A stretch of 45,346 nucleotides of DNA from Candidatus Falkowbacteria bacterium RIFCSPLOWO2_12_FULL_45_13 (lineage in GTDB: Bacteria > Patescibacteriota > Patescibacteriia > Patescibacteriales > GWC2-42-12), in assembly GCA_001778055.1 (NCBI GenBank), contig MFFY01000004.1, positions 1 through 45,346 of the forward strand, given 5' to 3'. Shown piece after piece: positions 8,665 to 16,452 of this stretch. The translations under genes were made by a program, and so were the position numbers. Position 1 is the stretch's first letter. The number at the start of each line of letters is the position of its first letter. The notes under the pieces are model-generated. The model saw only the letters and a program-made list of their open reading frames with translations, did no database searches and was not told the DNA's origin.

Positions 8665-9579
8665 TTATTTGTTTTGTTTCCGCCTTTCTGCTAAAGCTAT
8701 TTCAACAATCCTGGCCTTGTCCATAAGATAAGGATCAAGTCCTTCGGTCTCCAGCACTTCTTTGACCAGCTTGGTAGCTTTTGGCTGTTTGACAATATCT
8801 GCCATGTCTAACTTGGCCCTAAAAATTAGGTCTTGATAGTCAAATGGCATGCTAATGACACTTTCTAGTAGTTTTTCTGCCCGGTCAAAGTCCCCTCTTT
8901 TGGCGCGACGGATTAAAACTTCAGCCTTTAGCGTTTTGCCTTTGTAGGTAAAATAATCGTCGGAACGTGGCTTTAACTCTTTTAAAGCAGCCTCAGCAAA
9001 CCTTAAGGGGTTGTTGGTATCTTTTGGTGTTTGGTAGAGTTTAATTTCTGTTTTGGTTAAGAAGGCTCTTCCCTTGAAGTACCAGTGAGCGTTTTTGGCC
9101 CTGATAACGTGATCAAGTAACTTAAGGGCCTTGTCCCAGTCCCCCTTATTTTTACGAGCCAGGCGCAGCTCAGCTTCTACCGCAAAAGTTTTGGCGGCAA
9201 AAAAATCGGACATGTCATTCCCCAATAGTTTGCGGGCTTTTTCGCACAAAGAAATAGCCTCATCAAACGCTTCCGGAGAACCGATCATGAGCTCAGCTTT
9301 GCCAATTAGGGTACGCGCCCTGAGCGAATCTGGAATGTGACGTTCCAATATCTGATCAAATATTCTTTTGGCTTCTTTGTAATCTCCCTGTTCACTGCGG
9401 CCGACCAGTAAATCTGCAATTCCAAACATAAGTTCCGGGGCATCGGCACGCTTAGGGTTTTGAGATAAAATATAGCGATAGCGTTTGAGAACTTTGTTGA
9501 TTTTCTCTTTTTCCGAAGGAATAGGGAAGCCAACTTGTTTATCGACAATGTAACTCATAACCGGGGAAAGCACCGCCAT
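8665..9579 (-). CDS. TPR-like repeat protein
   Basis: This 304-residue all-helical protein has repeated pairs of helices resembling tetratricopeptide repeats, for example DYKEAKRIFDQILE, AFDEAISLCEKARKLL, DWDKALKLLDHVI and DFDRAEKLLESVI. No signal peptide is evident, so it is probably cytoplasmic. It has a strong ribosome binding site (AGGAGG) before ATG 9579 and a near-perfect sigma70 promoter. It is the first gene of a two-gene unit with leuC, but a role in leucine synthesis is not indicated by its sequence. Its binding partner is unknown. Confidence 0.75.
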   Translation of the reverse strand: MAVLSPVMSYIVDKQVGFPIPSEKEKINKVLKRYRYILSQNPKRADAPELMFGIADLLVGRSEQGDYKEAKRIFDQILERHIPDSLRARTLIGKAELMIGSPEAFDEAISLCEKARKLLGNDMSDFFAAKTFAVEAELRLARKNKGDWDKALKLLDHVIRAKNAHWYFKGRAFLTKTEIKLYQTPKDTNNPLRFAEAALKELKPRSDDYFTYKGKTLKAEVLIRRAKRGDFDRAEKLLESVISMPFDYQDLIFRAKLDMADIVKQPKATKLVKEVLETEGLDPYLMDKARIVEIALAERRKQNK

Positions 9580-9607
9580 GTTATCCTCCTTTTCTTAACT
9601 GTTACGG

Positions 9608-9636
9608 TTGAAACCTGATTATAAATAATGTAGAAT
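9608..9636 (+). promoter_or_regulatory. rnc promoter (TTGAAA-N17-TAGAAT)
   Basis: TTGAAA is at 9608-9613 and TAGAAT at 9631-9636 with a 17 bp spacer; a TATAAT also lies at 9636-9641. Either places the transcription start at about 9643-9648, essentially on the ATG at 9646. It overlaps the divergent TPR-leuC promoter over nearly its whole length. Confidence 0.6.
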
Positions 9637-9646
9637 ATAATGTCAA
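9618..9646 (-). promoter_or_regulatory. Consensus promoter for the TPR-leuC unit
   Basis: On the minus strand TTGACA (9641-9646) and TATAAT (9618-9623) are separated by exactly 17 bp, a full consensus match. The predicted start near 9611 leaves a leader of about 30 nt containing AGGAGG. The -35 box physically overlaps the start codon region of rnc on the opposite strand. Confidence 0.8.
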
Positions 9647-10428
9647 TGGAACACCTTTCTCCGCAAAGAGAAAAAAAACTTCTCGAAGTTGAAAAAAAAC
9701 TTGGCACATCTTTCCACAACACAAGCCTGCTCAACCAGTCATTAACCCATAGTTCCTATGGCCATGAAAATAAGATCCCCGACAATGAGCGCATGGAATT
9801 TTTAGGTGACGCGGTCCTAAAGCTGGTAGTCAGTGAATTTCTTTTTCATAAGTTTCCGGAACGAGCCGAAGGAGATTTAACCAAGATAAGAGCCGCGGTC
9901 ATCTCAGACGAGACCCTGGCGACCGTGGGGCGCAAGCTTTATCTGGGAGATTATTTGCTGCTCAGCGCGAACGAACAAGGAACCGGCGGCACGCGCAGAA
10001 AGTCGAACCTGGCTAATACTTTTGAAGCGGTGCTCGGGGCGGTTTTTATTGATGCCGGCATTGGGAAATCGCGCGAGTTGGTTTTAAACGTTTTGACGGA
10101 AGAGATAGATAAAGTTTCAAAAGAAGGTTATATCCGCGACTATAAATCTGCTTTGCAGGAATATACACAAAAGCAAAAATGGGAATTGCCGCGCTACAAG
10201 GTTGTTAAAGAGGCCGGTCCCAAGCATCGCAAGGTTTTTTGGATGGAAGTAAAAATTAGGGGGAGGCGGTATGGGTTGGGTAGAGGGGGTAATAAGAAGG
10301 AGTCTGAACAGCGGGCAGCTATGCAAGCTTTGAAGGCACTTAAGGCGGAGCAAAAAAATGGTGGCAGAGTGGAGAGAAGGGGACTTAAGGGTATTATTTC
10401 TCAGGTAAGGAAGAAAATAAAAATATAA
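9646..10428 (+). CDS. rnc: Ribonuclease III
   Basis: This is a double-strand-specific endoribonuclease for rRNA and mRNA processing. The catalytic domain carries the signature ERMEFLGDAVL and a second acidic motif (TFEAVLGAVFIDAG). A double-stranded-RNA-binding domain follows (DYKSALQEYTQ...SEQRAAMQAL). The C-terminus is extended by a basic tail of about 28 residues ending RKKIKI. I prefer ATG 9646 (MEHLSPQR) because the upstream in-frame ATG at 9640 lies inside a -10-like sequence. There is no Shine-Dalgarno site. The stop overlaps pyrC (TAATG). Confidence 0.94.
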   Translation: MEHLSPQREKKLLEVEKKLGTSFHNTSLLNQSLTHSSYGHENKIPDNERMEFLGDAVLKLVVSEFLFHKFPERAEGDLTKIRAAVISDETLATVGRKLYLGDYLLLSANEQGTGGTRRKSNLANTFEAVLGAVFIDAGIGKSRELVLNVLTEEIDKVSKEGYIRDYKSALQEYTQKQKWELPRYKVVKEAGPKHRKVFWMEVKIRGRRYGLGRGGNKKESEQRAAMQALKALKAEQKNGGRVERRGLKGIISQVRKKIKI

Positions 10429-11717
10429 TGGCTAAGTTATTGATTAAAAACGGCAGAGTTGTTGATCCCGCCTCTAATTTAGACGGTCAACGGGACGTTT
10501 TGATTGTTGATGGGAAGATTAAAACAATTAAGTCGCAAGTAATGAGTCGCGGAGCACGAGTCATCGAGGCTAAAGGGATGCTGGTTCTGCCTGGCTTGAT
10601 AGATATGCACGCCCATCTGAGGGATCCCGGTCGACCTGATAAGGAGACGATTGCTTCTGGCACCAGGGCCGCCGCCATGGGCGGGTTTACCACTATTTGC
10701 TGCATGGCTAACACAGAGCCTCCCATTGATAATGCCGCGGTTGTTAAATACGTGAAGAATAAAGCGGAGATAGAAGGGGTGGTCAATGTTTTGCCAATTG
10801 CTGCGGTGACCAAAGGGCTTAAGGGGGAAGCTCTAGCAGAGATGGGGATGATGTTAAAGGAGGGAGCCGTTGCTTTTTCTGATGATGGTCAGCCAATTAT
10901 GCGGGCAGACGTTATGCGTCGAGCTTTAGAATACGCCAGGCAGTTTAAAGTGCCAATCATTTCTCATTGTGAAGATAAGGCGCTCTCCCATGGCGGCTCG
11001 ATGAACGAAAGTGCTCTTTCAACTGCTTTGGGCTTGCCAGGTATCCCGGCGCTAGCAGAAGAAAACATGGTGGCGCGCGATATAGCTCTGGCTAGAGAAT
11101 TCGGCAGGCTACACATTGCCCATGTGTCGTCCGCAAAATCTGTCGATCTGATCCGGCAGGCAAAGAAAAAGAAAATAGACGTGACTTGTGAAACTTGTCC
11201 GCATTATTTCTCTTTAACCGAAGAAGCGGTTAAAGGTTATGATACCAATGCCAAGGTTAATCCTCCGTTAAAGTCCAGGACAGATGTTAAGGCTATTATC
11301 AAAGGCTTAAAGGACGGGACTATCGATGTTATCGCAACGGATCATGCGCCGCATAATATTGAAGAGAAAGAGCTTGAGTTCAATTCAGCAGCTTTTGGCC
11401 TGGTTGGCTTGGAAACCGCGCTGGCGCTGGTAATTACATACTTGGTAGACACAAAAGAGCTGACGCTAAAGAAGGCAATTGAAAAACTGACAACCAGCCC
11501 AGCCAAAATTCTTGGCTTGAATAAAGGGGCGCTTAAAATTGGGGCTGATGCCGATCTGGTCATCGTTGATCCCAAAGCCGGGTGGACGGTTGACCCCTCA
11601 CAATTCGCCTCCAAAAGCAAAAATTCCCCGTTCAACGGGTGGAAGCTCAAAGGTAAAGTCCTCTGCACCATCGTGAGTGGCAAAGTGGTAGTACGCGATG
11701 GTAAAGTTTGTAGCTAG
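10428..11717 (+). CDS. pyrC: Dihydroorotase
   Basis: This zinc enzyme of pyrimidine synthesis interconverts carbamoyl-aspartate and dihydroorotate. The 429-residue class I type protein has the metal-binding HAHLRDPG near residue 60 and the late DHAPH motif. It also has SHCED and AHVSS metal/substrate segments, followed by a C-terminal amidohydrolase strand (GADADLVIVDP). The start overlaps the rnc stop by one base, implying translational coupling. No other pyr gene is nearby. The last 20 bp overlap the following lipoprotein gene. Confidence 0.95.
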   Translation: MAKLLIKNGRVVDPASNLDGQRDVLIVDGKIKTIKSQVMSRGARVIEAKGMLVLPGLIDMHAHLRDPGRPDKETIASGTRAAAMGGFTTICCMANTEPPIDNAAVVKYVKNKAEIEGVVNVLPIAAVTKGLKGEALAEMGMMLKEGAVAFSDDGQPIMRADVMRRALEYARQFKVPIISHCEDKALSHGGSMNESALSTALGLPGIPALAEENMVARDIALAREFGRLHIAHVSSAKSVDLIRQAKKKKIDVTCETCPHYFSLTEEAVKGYDTNAKVNPPLKSRTDVKAIIKGLKDGTIDVIATDHAPHNIEEKELEFNSAAFGLVGLETALALVITYLVDTKELTLKKAIEKLTTSPAKILGLNKGALKIGADADLVIVDPKAGWTVDPSQFASKSKNSPFNGWKLKGKVLCTIVSGKVVVRDGKVCS

Positions 11718-12315
11718 CTGCTTGTTAGCAGTAATTTTCTTATCTGGTTGTGGAGATCTTGAGACAAGCTCCTCGGTTTCCAGTATTACAATTTCTCCTT
11801 CGAGTATCACAGTGGGAATAGCCAAAAGTACATTGTTTAGCGCGATTGTCAAAAATAGCGCCGGGAATATTATTAGTGCTTCTCCGACCTGGAGCGTGAG
11901 CGGAACAGGAAGCATAAATAGTTCAACCGGATTATTTACCGCTGGTAGTGCCAGTGGAGAGGGGACAGTCACGGCTACCTATGGTGGGATTTCTGACACG
12001 GCCGCTGTTACCACTACTATTAATGGCTGGGTAGCGGGAAGAGTGTTGGAAAGTCTTGGCAAAAAAGTCCAGGATATAAAGGTTTATTTGATCGGGACCA
12101 GCCTCGAGGATTTTACCGATTCTGATGGCGATTATTCAATTCCAAGTGTTCCTGCCGGAACTTACGAAGTGTGGACGGATAGAGATTCATCGATTTATCG
12201 TGCAGCCTCAAAAGAAGCTACTGTCGTTAGCGGGGAGACGGAAACAGTAAACTTTACTATCTTATACTTTACCGATCCACCCGATCTTAATCCCCCGGTG
12301 TTTGAGTTCGAATAA
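11698..12315 (+). CDS. Lipoprotein with bacterial Ig-like and carboxypeptidase-regulatory-like domains
   Basis: The 205-residue protein starts with a lipoprotein signal (MVKFVASCLLAVIFLSGC, lipobox LSGC), so it should be lipid-anchored. Residues 25-105 form a BIG2-like Ig domain (ITISPSSITVG... TATYGG). Residues 110-190 form a beta-sandwich of the carboxypeptidase regulatory type (GRVLESLGKKVQDIKVYLIG...DSDGDYSIPSVPAGTYEV). The C-terminus is Pro-rich. It overlaps pyrC by 20 bp and ends 18 bp before the exchanger gene. A surface or adhesion role is likely, but there is no catalytic motif. Confidence 0.75.
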   Translation: MVKFVASCLLAVIFLSGCGDLETSSSVSSITISPSSITVGIAKSTLFSAIVKNSAGNIISASPTWSVSGTGSINSSTGLFTAGSASGEGTVTATYGGISDTAAVTTTINGWVAGRVLESLGKKVQDIKVYLIGTSLEDFTDSDGDYSIPSVPAGTYEVWTDRDSSIYRAASKEATVVSGETETVNFTILYFTDPPDLNPPVFEFE

Positions 12316-12333
12316 TGGCGGTGGGAGGGATAA

Positions 12334-13314
12334 ATGGTCTGGATTAAATTCATTGTTTGCTCGCTGGTTATCTTTTTTGCCGGGCATAAAGTTGCCAAAT
12401 ATGGTGACATGATTGCCGAAAAAACCGGTCTCTGCCGAGCCTGGCTCGGCCTAACTCTTTTGGCCGCGGTAACCTCTCTGCCTGAATTGGCCAACGCTGT
12501 GTCGGCGACAACCGCTAATTTACCAGAGCTGGCTGTCGGAGATATCCTCGGCGCCTGCATGATCAATGTCCTTACCTTGGCCATGCTTGATATTATCCTT
12601 TGGTTTAGAGGACGCAAGTCAATTTTTATAAAATCTGAAAAAAACAATATTCTCTCGGCACTTTTTGGCATGGGCCTGTTAAGTTTTGTGGCTTTTTCCC
12701 TGGCGGTTACCCGTTATTTTATTGGTTTTAAGATTTTTGGTGTTTCCGGTTATACTTTGGCAATTGTTTTGATCTATCTTGTTATTCAAAAAATATTATA
12801 TTCTCAGAGCCAGGCTGAAAAAACAGAGGAGAAAAAGCATTATGATCAGGTGTCCAGTTTCAAGACATATTTGGGCTTTTTGCTTTGTGCCTTAATTGTT
12901 ATTATTGCCGGTGGTTGGCTGCCTTTTATTGGGGCGGAGATTGTGGAGATTATGGGTTGGGGTAGGACTTTTGTAGCCGTGCTGTTTTTGGGCTTTGCCA
13001 CAACCCTGCCTGAAGCCACCGTTTCTCTCTCAGCCTTGCGTTTGGGCTCGGTTGGCATGGGTATTGGTAATCTTTTAGGTAGTAATATTTTTAACGTAGC
13101 AATATTGTTTGTGGCAGACGTTTTTTATCAACCCGGAGACCTATTGACCGCAGTGCCGGTGAGTATGATCTTCGCGGCTTTATTTGGGGCCTTGCTGACA
13201 TTTATTGTTTTCCTGGCACTAGAGAAACGGATAAAAAATCGAATCCCTTCCCTGTTAATTGTGTTTTGTTATCTCCTGTCCCTTTTTCTCCTCTTCAAAG
13301 CCAGCGCGATGTAA
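12334..13314 (+). CDS. CaCA-family sodium/calcium exchanger-like membrane protein
   Basis: This 326-residue polytopic membrane protein has about ten hydrophobic helices and the two duplicated alpha repeats of the cation/calcium exchanger superfamily. The first is TSLPELANAV...GDILGACMINVL and the second is TTLPEATVSL...GNLLGSNIFNVAI. The acidic Glu of each PEL/PEA motif is conserved, so ion translocation is likely. Ion specificity cannot be told from sequence. In the first repeat the usual G-S-N triplet reads GAC-MINV, a modest departure. A GGGAGGG ribosome binding site precedes the ATG. Confidence 0.85.
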   Translation: MVWIKFIVCSLVIFFAGHKVAKYGDMIAEKTGLCRAWLGLTLLAAVTSLPELANAVSATTANLPELAVGDILGACMINVLTLAMLDIILWFRGRKSIFIKSEKNNILSALFGMGLLSFVAFSLAVTRYFIGFKIFGVSGYTLAIVLIYLVIQKILYSQSQAEKTEEKKHYDQVSSFKTYLGFLLCALIVIIAGGWLPFIGAEIVEIMGWGRTFVAVLFLGFATTLPEATVSLSALRLGSVGMGIGNLLGSNIFNVAILFVADVFYQPGDLLTAVPVSMIFAALFGALLTFIVFLALEKRIKNRIPSLLIVFCYLLSLFLLFKASAM

Positions 13315-13335
13315 GCAAAAGTGTCGTAATCTCGA

Positions 13336-13482
13336 CACCTATTAACTAACAACACGATCCGATTTTATCGGATCTACAACTAACAACTTACAACTACTCC
13401 CTAAATTTTTCCCGTAATTATTATAAATAATAGTTGTTTGTTGTAAGTTGTAGTCCGCCGCAGGCGGACGTCTTGTTAGGTG
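13336..13482. repeat. Compound inverted repeat (MITE-like)
   Basis: The ends are CACCT (13336-13340) and AGGTG (13478-13482). Each arm contains its own perfect hairpin: GATCCGAT/ATCGGATC (13356-13374) on the left and GTCCGCC/GGCGGAC (13453-13469) on the right. Inside these, inverted copies of an ACAACTTACAAC block lie on both sides, and an ATTATT/AATAAT hairpin (13417-13431) sits near the centre. A weak GTGTCG/CGACAC stem (13321-13338) overlaps the left edge. The element fills the gap between the exchanger gene and the secretin pair. Confidence 0.6.
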
Positions 13483-13520
13483 GTAACTAGCTTGCTACCC
13501 CTTGAACATGGAGGTTTAGA

Positions 13521-13934
13521 ATGATTATTAAATGTTGTCTGCTTATTTTACTTGCTCTCCTGCTTTCCTCATGTTCCACCCAAAAGGATGAAAAAAATAT
13601 TAACACCGGTTTTCGCGAGGATGATGTTGCTATAGTTGAAGAACAGGCGGCGTCTCCTGAAGTTGATGCTCGTCAACCTATCTATATATATAATCAGCAA
13701 AAGCAAAATGAAGAGCAAGAAACCACTTTACGTTTGAATGGCGACCCCCTCCTCCTGCGCAACAACTATGTTCGGTTAGTTGGGGTGGTCAGTGGGGGAA
13801 GACCGATGGCTCTTGTTGAAGTCGGGGGGAGGGGTTGTGTTCTAGGTGCAGGCGAAATGGTGAGTGGTTGTCGGGTGGTTAGTATTATGGAGAATTGCAT
13901 AATACTTAGTAATGCAGGAAGTAGTAAGTTATGA
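13521..13934 (+). CDS. PilP/GspC-like small lipoprotein
   Basis: The 137-residue protein has a lipoprotein signal (LLALLLSSC) followed by an acidic, Gln-rich low-complexity linker (about 25-70). A compact beta-rich C-terminal domain (about 75-135) contains LVGVVSGGRPMALVEVGG and a final hydrophobic strand. This layout matches the homology-region domain of PilP or GspC proteins, which contact the secretin periplasmic domains. It overlaps the secretin start by 4 bp, and a GGAGG site precedes its ATG. The assignment rests on layout and context rather than a diagnostic motif. Confidence 0.6.
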   Translation: MIIKCCLLILLALLLSSCSTQKDEKNINTGFREDDVAIVEEQAASPEVDARQPIYIYNQQKQNEEQETTLRLNGDPLLLRNNYVRLVGVVSGGRPMALVEVGGRGCVLGAGEMVSGCRVVSIMENCIILSNAGSSKL

Positions 13935-15082
13935 GGCAGATTGTTGTTTTAATAATGCTCTTAAATTATTTGGTTGGCACCTCTTTGGCGAGTTTGCCAT
14001 TACCCAAGGTTGAATTCGAAGATGCCGCGGTTTTAGATGTGGTGCGCATTCTGGCTAAGCAAGCAGGCCTAAATTTAGTTGTTAGTGGAAATGGCGGCTT
14101 GGATCAGACAAAACGGACAACGTTGCATCTCAAAAATGTTACAGCTGAAGAAGCGTTAGAATACGTGTTAAAAACCAACGATATGACTTTTGAGAGGAAA
14201 GGAAGCGCCGTACTAGTGTCTATGTTGTTGCAGGATCCTGAGGCAAAAGGTGAGATTGAAACAATGAGTCTCAAGTATCTCTCAGCCGAGAAAATATCCT
14301 CCCTGCTGGCAAGAGTTCTCCCGGTACTAAAAACTAGTATGGGCGGCAGCGCCAACTCTATTGTCCTGAAAGGGCGAGGAGAGATGATTGATGAGGCAAG
14401 AAAACTTATCTCTTCGGTCGATTTGCCTATTCCTCAGATATTAATTGAATGTAAAGTTCTGGAAATCTCTGAATCAGACTCCATGCATTTGGGGCTTTCT
14501 TACGGTGAAGAGGCCGGGACTATTCAGTTTTTAACCGATAAAGATACCAGAAAAACCTCTGCAGTAAGTGACTTGCAGACAACGTTAAATGGCTTGATCA
14601 GCAATGGGCAAGCAAAAATTGTCGCCAGCCCAAAAATCGCTACGCTTGATGATCACCAAGCAGTTCTTAATATTGGCAGTCGTATTCCTTATGCGGTTCC
14701 GGTCAGCAGTACATCAGGCAGTACTCAATGGACAGTTGAATATATCGAGGCAGGGGTTAAGCTGAAGATTACTCCCCGCCTTGGGGAGGCAGGCTATATT
14801 ACGACTTCAATTCAGCCTGAAGTTTCTTCAGTGTCCGAATGGCGAACAACCGCCGCCGGAGATTTCCCCGTTATCAGCTCACGCAACGCCCAGGCAACAC
14901 TGCGGGTGAAGGATGGGGAGACAATTGTGGTTGGTGGTTTAATGTCAGAATCCGAGAGAGAGAATGTTTCTCGCGTGCCGATTTTGGGCTATATTCCTTT
15001 AGCCGGGATATTGTTTCAAAATAAAACCATGGAGAAGGCGAAAACAGAGATAGTTTTTCTAATTACGCCGCATGTGATCTAA
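13931..15082 (+). CDS. Secretin (PilQ/GspD family), short form
   Basis: This outer-membrane secretin of 383 residues has a signal peptide of about 20 residues. A secretin/TonB-type N0 domain follows (VEFEDAAVLDVVRILAKQAGLNLVV), then one N1-like domain (MSLKYLSAEKISSLL). The conserved secretin core runs from about residue 165 and contains VASPKIATLDDHQAVLNIG and VPILGYIPLAGILF. It is shorter than typical PilQ because it has only a minimal set of periplasmic domains. Secretins serve type IV pili or type II secretion. No ATPase, pilin or inner-membrane platform gene is nearby, so the system cannot be assigned. Confidence 0.88.
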   Translation: MRQIVVLIMLLNYLVGTSLASLPLPKVEFEDAAVLDVVRILAKQAGLNLVVSGNGGLDQTKRTTLHLKNVTAEEALEYVLKTNDMTFERKGSAVLVSMLLQDPEAKGEIETMSLKYLSAEKISSLLARVLPVLKTSMGGSANSIVLKGRGEMIDEARKLISSVDLPIPQILIECKVLEISESDSMHLGLSYGEEAGTIQFLTDKDTRKTSAVSDLQTTLNGLISNGQAKIVASPKIATLDDHQAVLNIGSRIPYAVPVSSTSGSTQWTVEYIEAGVKLKITPRLGEAGYITTSIQPEVSSVSEWRTTAAGDFPVISSRNAQATLRVKDGETIVVGGLMSESERENVSRVPILGYIPLAGILFQNKTMEKAKTEIVFLITPHVI

Positions 15083-15091
15083 CCTGGAAGT

Positions 15092-15817
15092 TTAAAGGGG
15101 AACCAGCTTTACTCTCCCCAGCGCCCCCAGCTGGTCGTCCTTGATAATTAAGACACCGTCCAAGCCCCTGATCTTTTTTGCCAATTGTAAACCATGATTA
15201 ATATCTGTAATTTCTTTGACAACATTGCCGATGGCGGTTGCCGCGGCATCAGCCAAAGCCGCGCTTTTGGCGATTACGACCACGGCATCGGCTTTGCCAA
15301 AACTAAAAGAATGGCCCACTGTTCCTGAGGAGGTGCAAACCGAAAAAGGTTCCTTTCTTGGGTCAAGCTCCAGAGCGATTTTTTCTGAAAAGGCTGAGCC
15401 CCCAGCGAAAATGCCGACTTTGCGGGGTTGTTTAATTTTTAAAAGGATATCGCCGCCATTTTCAACGATTATTTCGTCGGTAAAAGCCAGTAGCTCTTTA
15501 CCCACAAACTCAGCCAGGGCGCCGGCTACCGTTGCCATGGGGCCAACCTTAGCTATTTTGGCGGCGGCGCCCATTGCTTTGACAATTGGCGGAGCGTCAC
15601 GACGAATTTTTAGCGGAGAATATGACTTGGCAAAGTTCTGGTCGGAGCCGATATACCTTTCGATGTCTGAGCGGTATTGCAAAACAAAGGCCAGGGCTTT
15701 GTCGTAAAGGTTTTTATCGGACAGGATAAGCAGGTCGGTCTCTTGTTCGATAATTTCACACTTAATCAGGTTATCAGCCTTGACGTAGTTACGGTAAGCG
15801 CGTTCCTGATAAGCCAT
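15092..15817 (-). CDS. UPF0280 family protein (ApbE-like fold)
   Basis: This 241-residue protein matches the UPF0280 family. It has a central VGPMATVAGALAEFVGKELL segment, followed by VENGGDILLKI, and a late Gly/Ser loop CTSSGTVGHSFSFGKADAV. The motifs recall the ApbE (FMN transferase) fold, but the reaction is not established to my knowledge. The start overlaps the hisB stop (TAATG), so it is the last gene of the slt-ruvB-hisB unit. Its C-terminus faces the secretin gene, leaving 9 bp between stops. Confidence 0.8.
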   Translation of the reverse strand: MAYQERAYRNYVKADNLIKCEIIEQETDLLILSDKNLYDKALAFVLQYRSDIERYIGSDQNFAKSYSPLKIRRDAPPIVKAMGAAAKIAKVGPMATVAGALAEFVGKELLAFTDEIIVENGGDILLKIKQPRKVGIFAGGSAFSEKIALELDPRKEPFSVCTSSGTVGHSFSFGKADAVVVIAKSAALADAAATAIGNVVKEITDINHGLQLAKKIRGLDGVLIIKDDQLGALGRVKLVPL

Positions 15818-16452
15818 TACAGCTTCCCCTTAGTCGACGGGACACCTTTTTTCCTTGGATTAATCTGGCAGGCTTTGGAGAGGGCAACACCAAAAGCTTT
15901 GAAGATCGATTCTATTTTATGATGAGTGTTTTTCCCCCGCTTGAGATCAATATGCAGGGTTATCCCTGATGTATAGACAAAAGATTCAAAAAATTCGCGC
16001 AGCATCTCGGCATCAAGAAATAATGTTACGCTCTTTCCTGTTTCAATGTCTCCGATAAATGAAACAAACTGTTTTACGAATCTCGCTTTAAATGTAAAAT
16101 GTGGCCGGCCGGAAATATCAACGGCCGCTTTAACTTCGGAGAGCGATTCATCCATGGGAACAACGGCGTGGCCATAGCGCTCGATTTTTTTCTTTGCACC
16201 CAAAGCTTTTTTAAACGCTTCTCCCAGGGTTAGCCCGGTATCTTCGACTAAATGATGCAGATCGACTTCGATGTCGCCCTTAGCGGTTAATTTTAAATCA
16301 AAAAGGCCATGTTTGGAAAAAAGTGTAAACATGTGGGACAGAAAAGGAATAGGGTAATCAATTTTGCTTTTGCCGGATCCGTCAATAAGCAAGTCAATTT
16401 TAATGTCTGTTTCTTTGGTTCTGCGATTAATTTTTGCCTGCCTTTTTTTCAC
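15817..16452 (-). CDS. hisB: Imidazoleglycerol-phosphate dehydratase
   Basis: This is the sixth step of histidine synthesis, dehydration of imidazoleglycerol phosphate. The 211-residue monofunctional enzyme has the two Mn-binding motifs DLHHLVEDTGLTLGEA and NTHHKIESIFKAFG. It begins with GTG at 16452, which overlaps the ruvB stop (GTGA). It lies apart from any other his gene in this window, embedded between ruvB and a UPF0280 gene. The C-terminus (RKKGVPSTKGKL) keeps the usual PSTKG ending, so the protein is complete. Confidence 0.95.
   Translation of the reverse strand: MKKRQAKINRRTKETDIKIDLLIDGSGKSKIDYPIPFLSHMFTLFSKHGLFDLKLTAKGDIEVDLHHLVEDTGLTLGEAFKKALGAKKKIERYGHAVVPMDESLSEVKAAVDISGRPHFTFKARFVKQFVSFIGDIETGKSVTLFLDAEMLREFFESFVYTSGITLHIDLKRGKNTHHKIESIFKAFGVALSKACQINPRKKGVPSTKGKL

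Noticed and set aside
12434..12450. Palindrome GCCGAGC/GGCTCGGC inside the exchanger gene
   Set aside because: The protein aligns without an insertion at this point (GLCRAWLGLTLLA precedes the normal TSLPEL motif), so it looks like chance rather than an inserted element.
12195..12671. Minus-strand ORF of 158 codons opposite the lipoprotein and exchanger genes
   Set aside because: It spans two real genes on the other strand with no signal of its own.
13321..13338. GTGTCG/CGACAC stem after the exchanger gene as a terminator
   Set aside because: The stem is only 6 bp and no T run follows; it is more likely part of the neighbouring repeat element.
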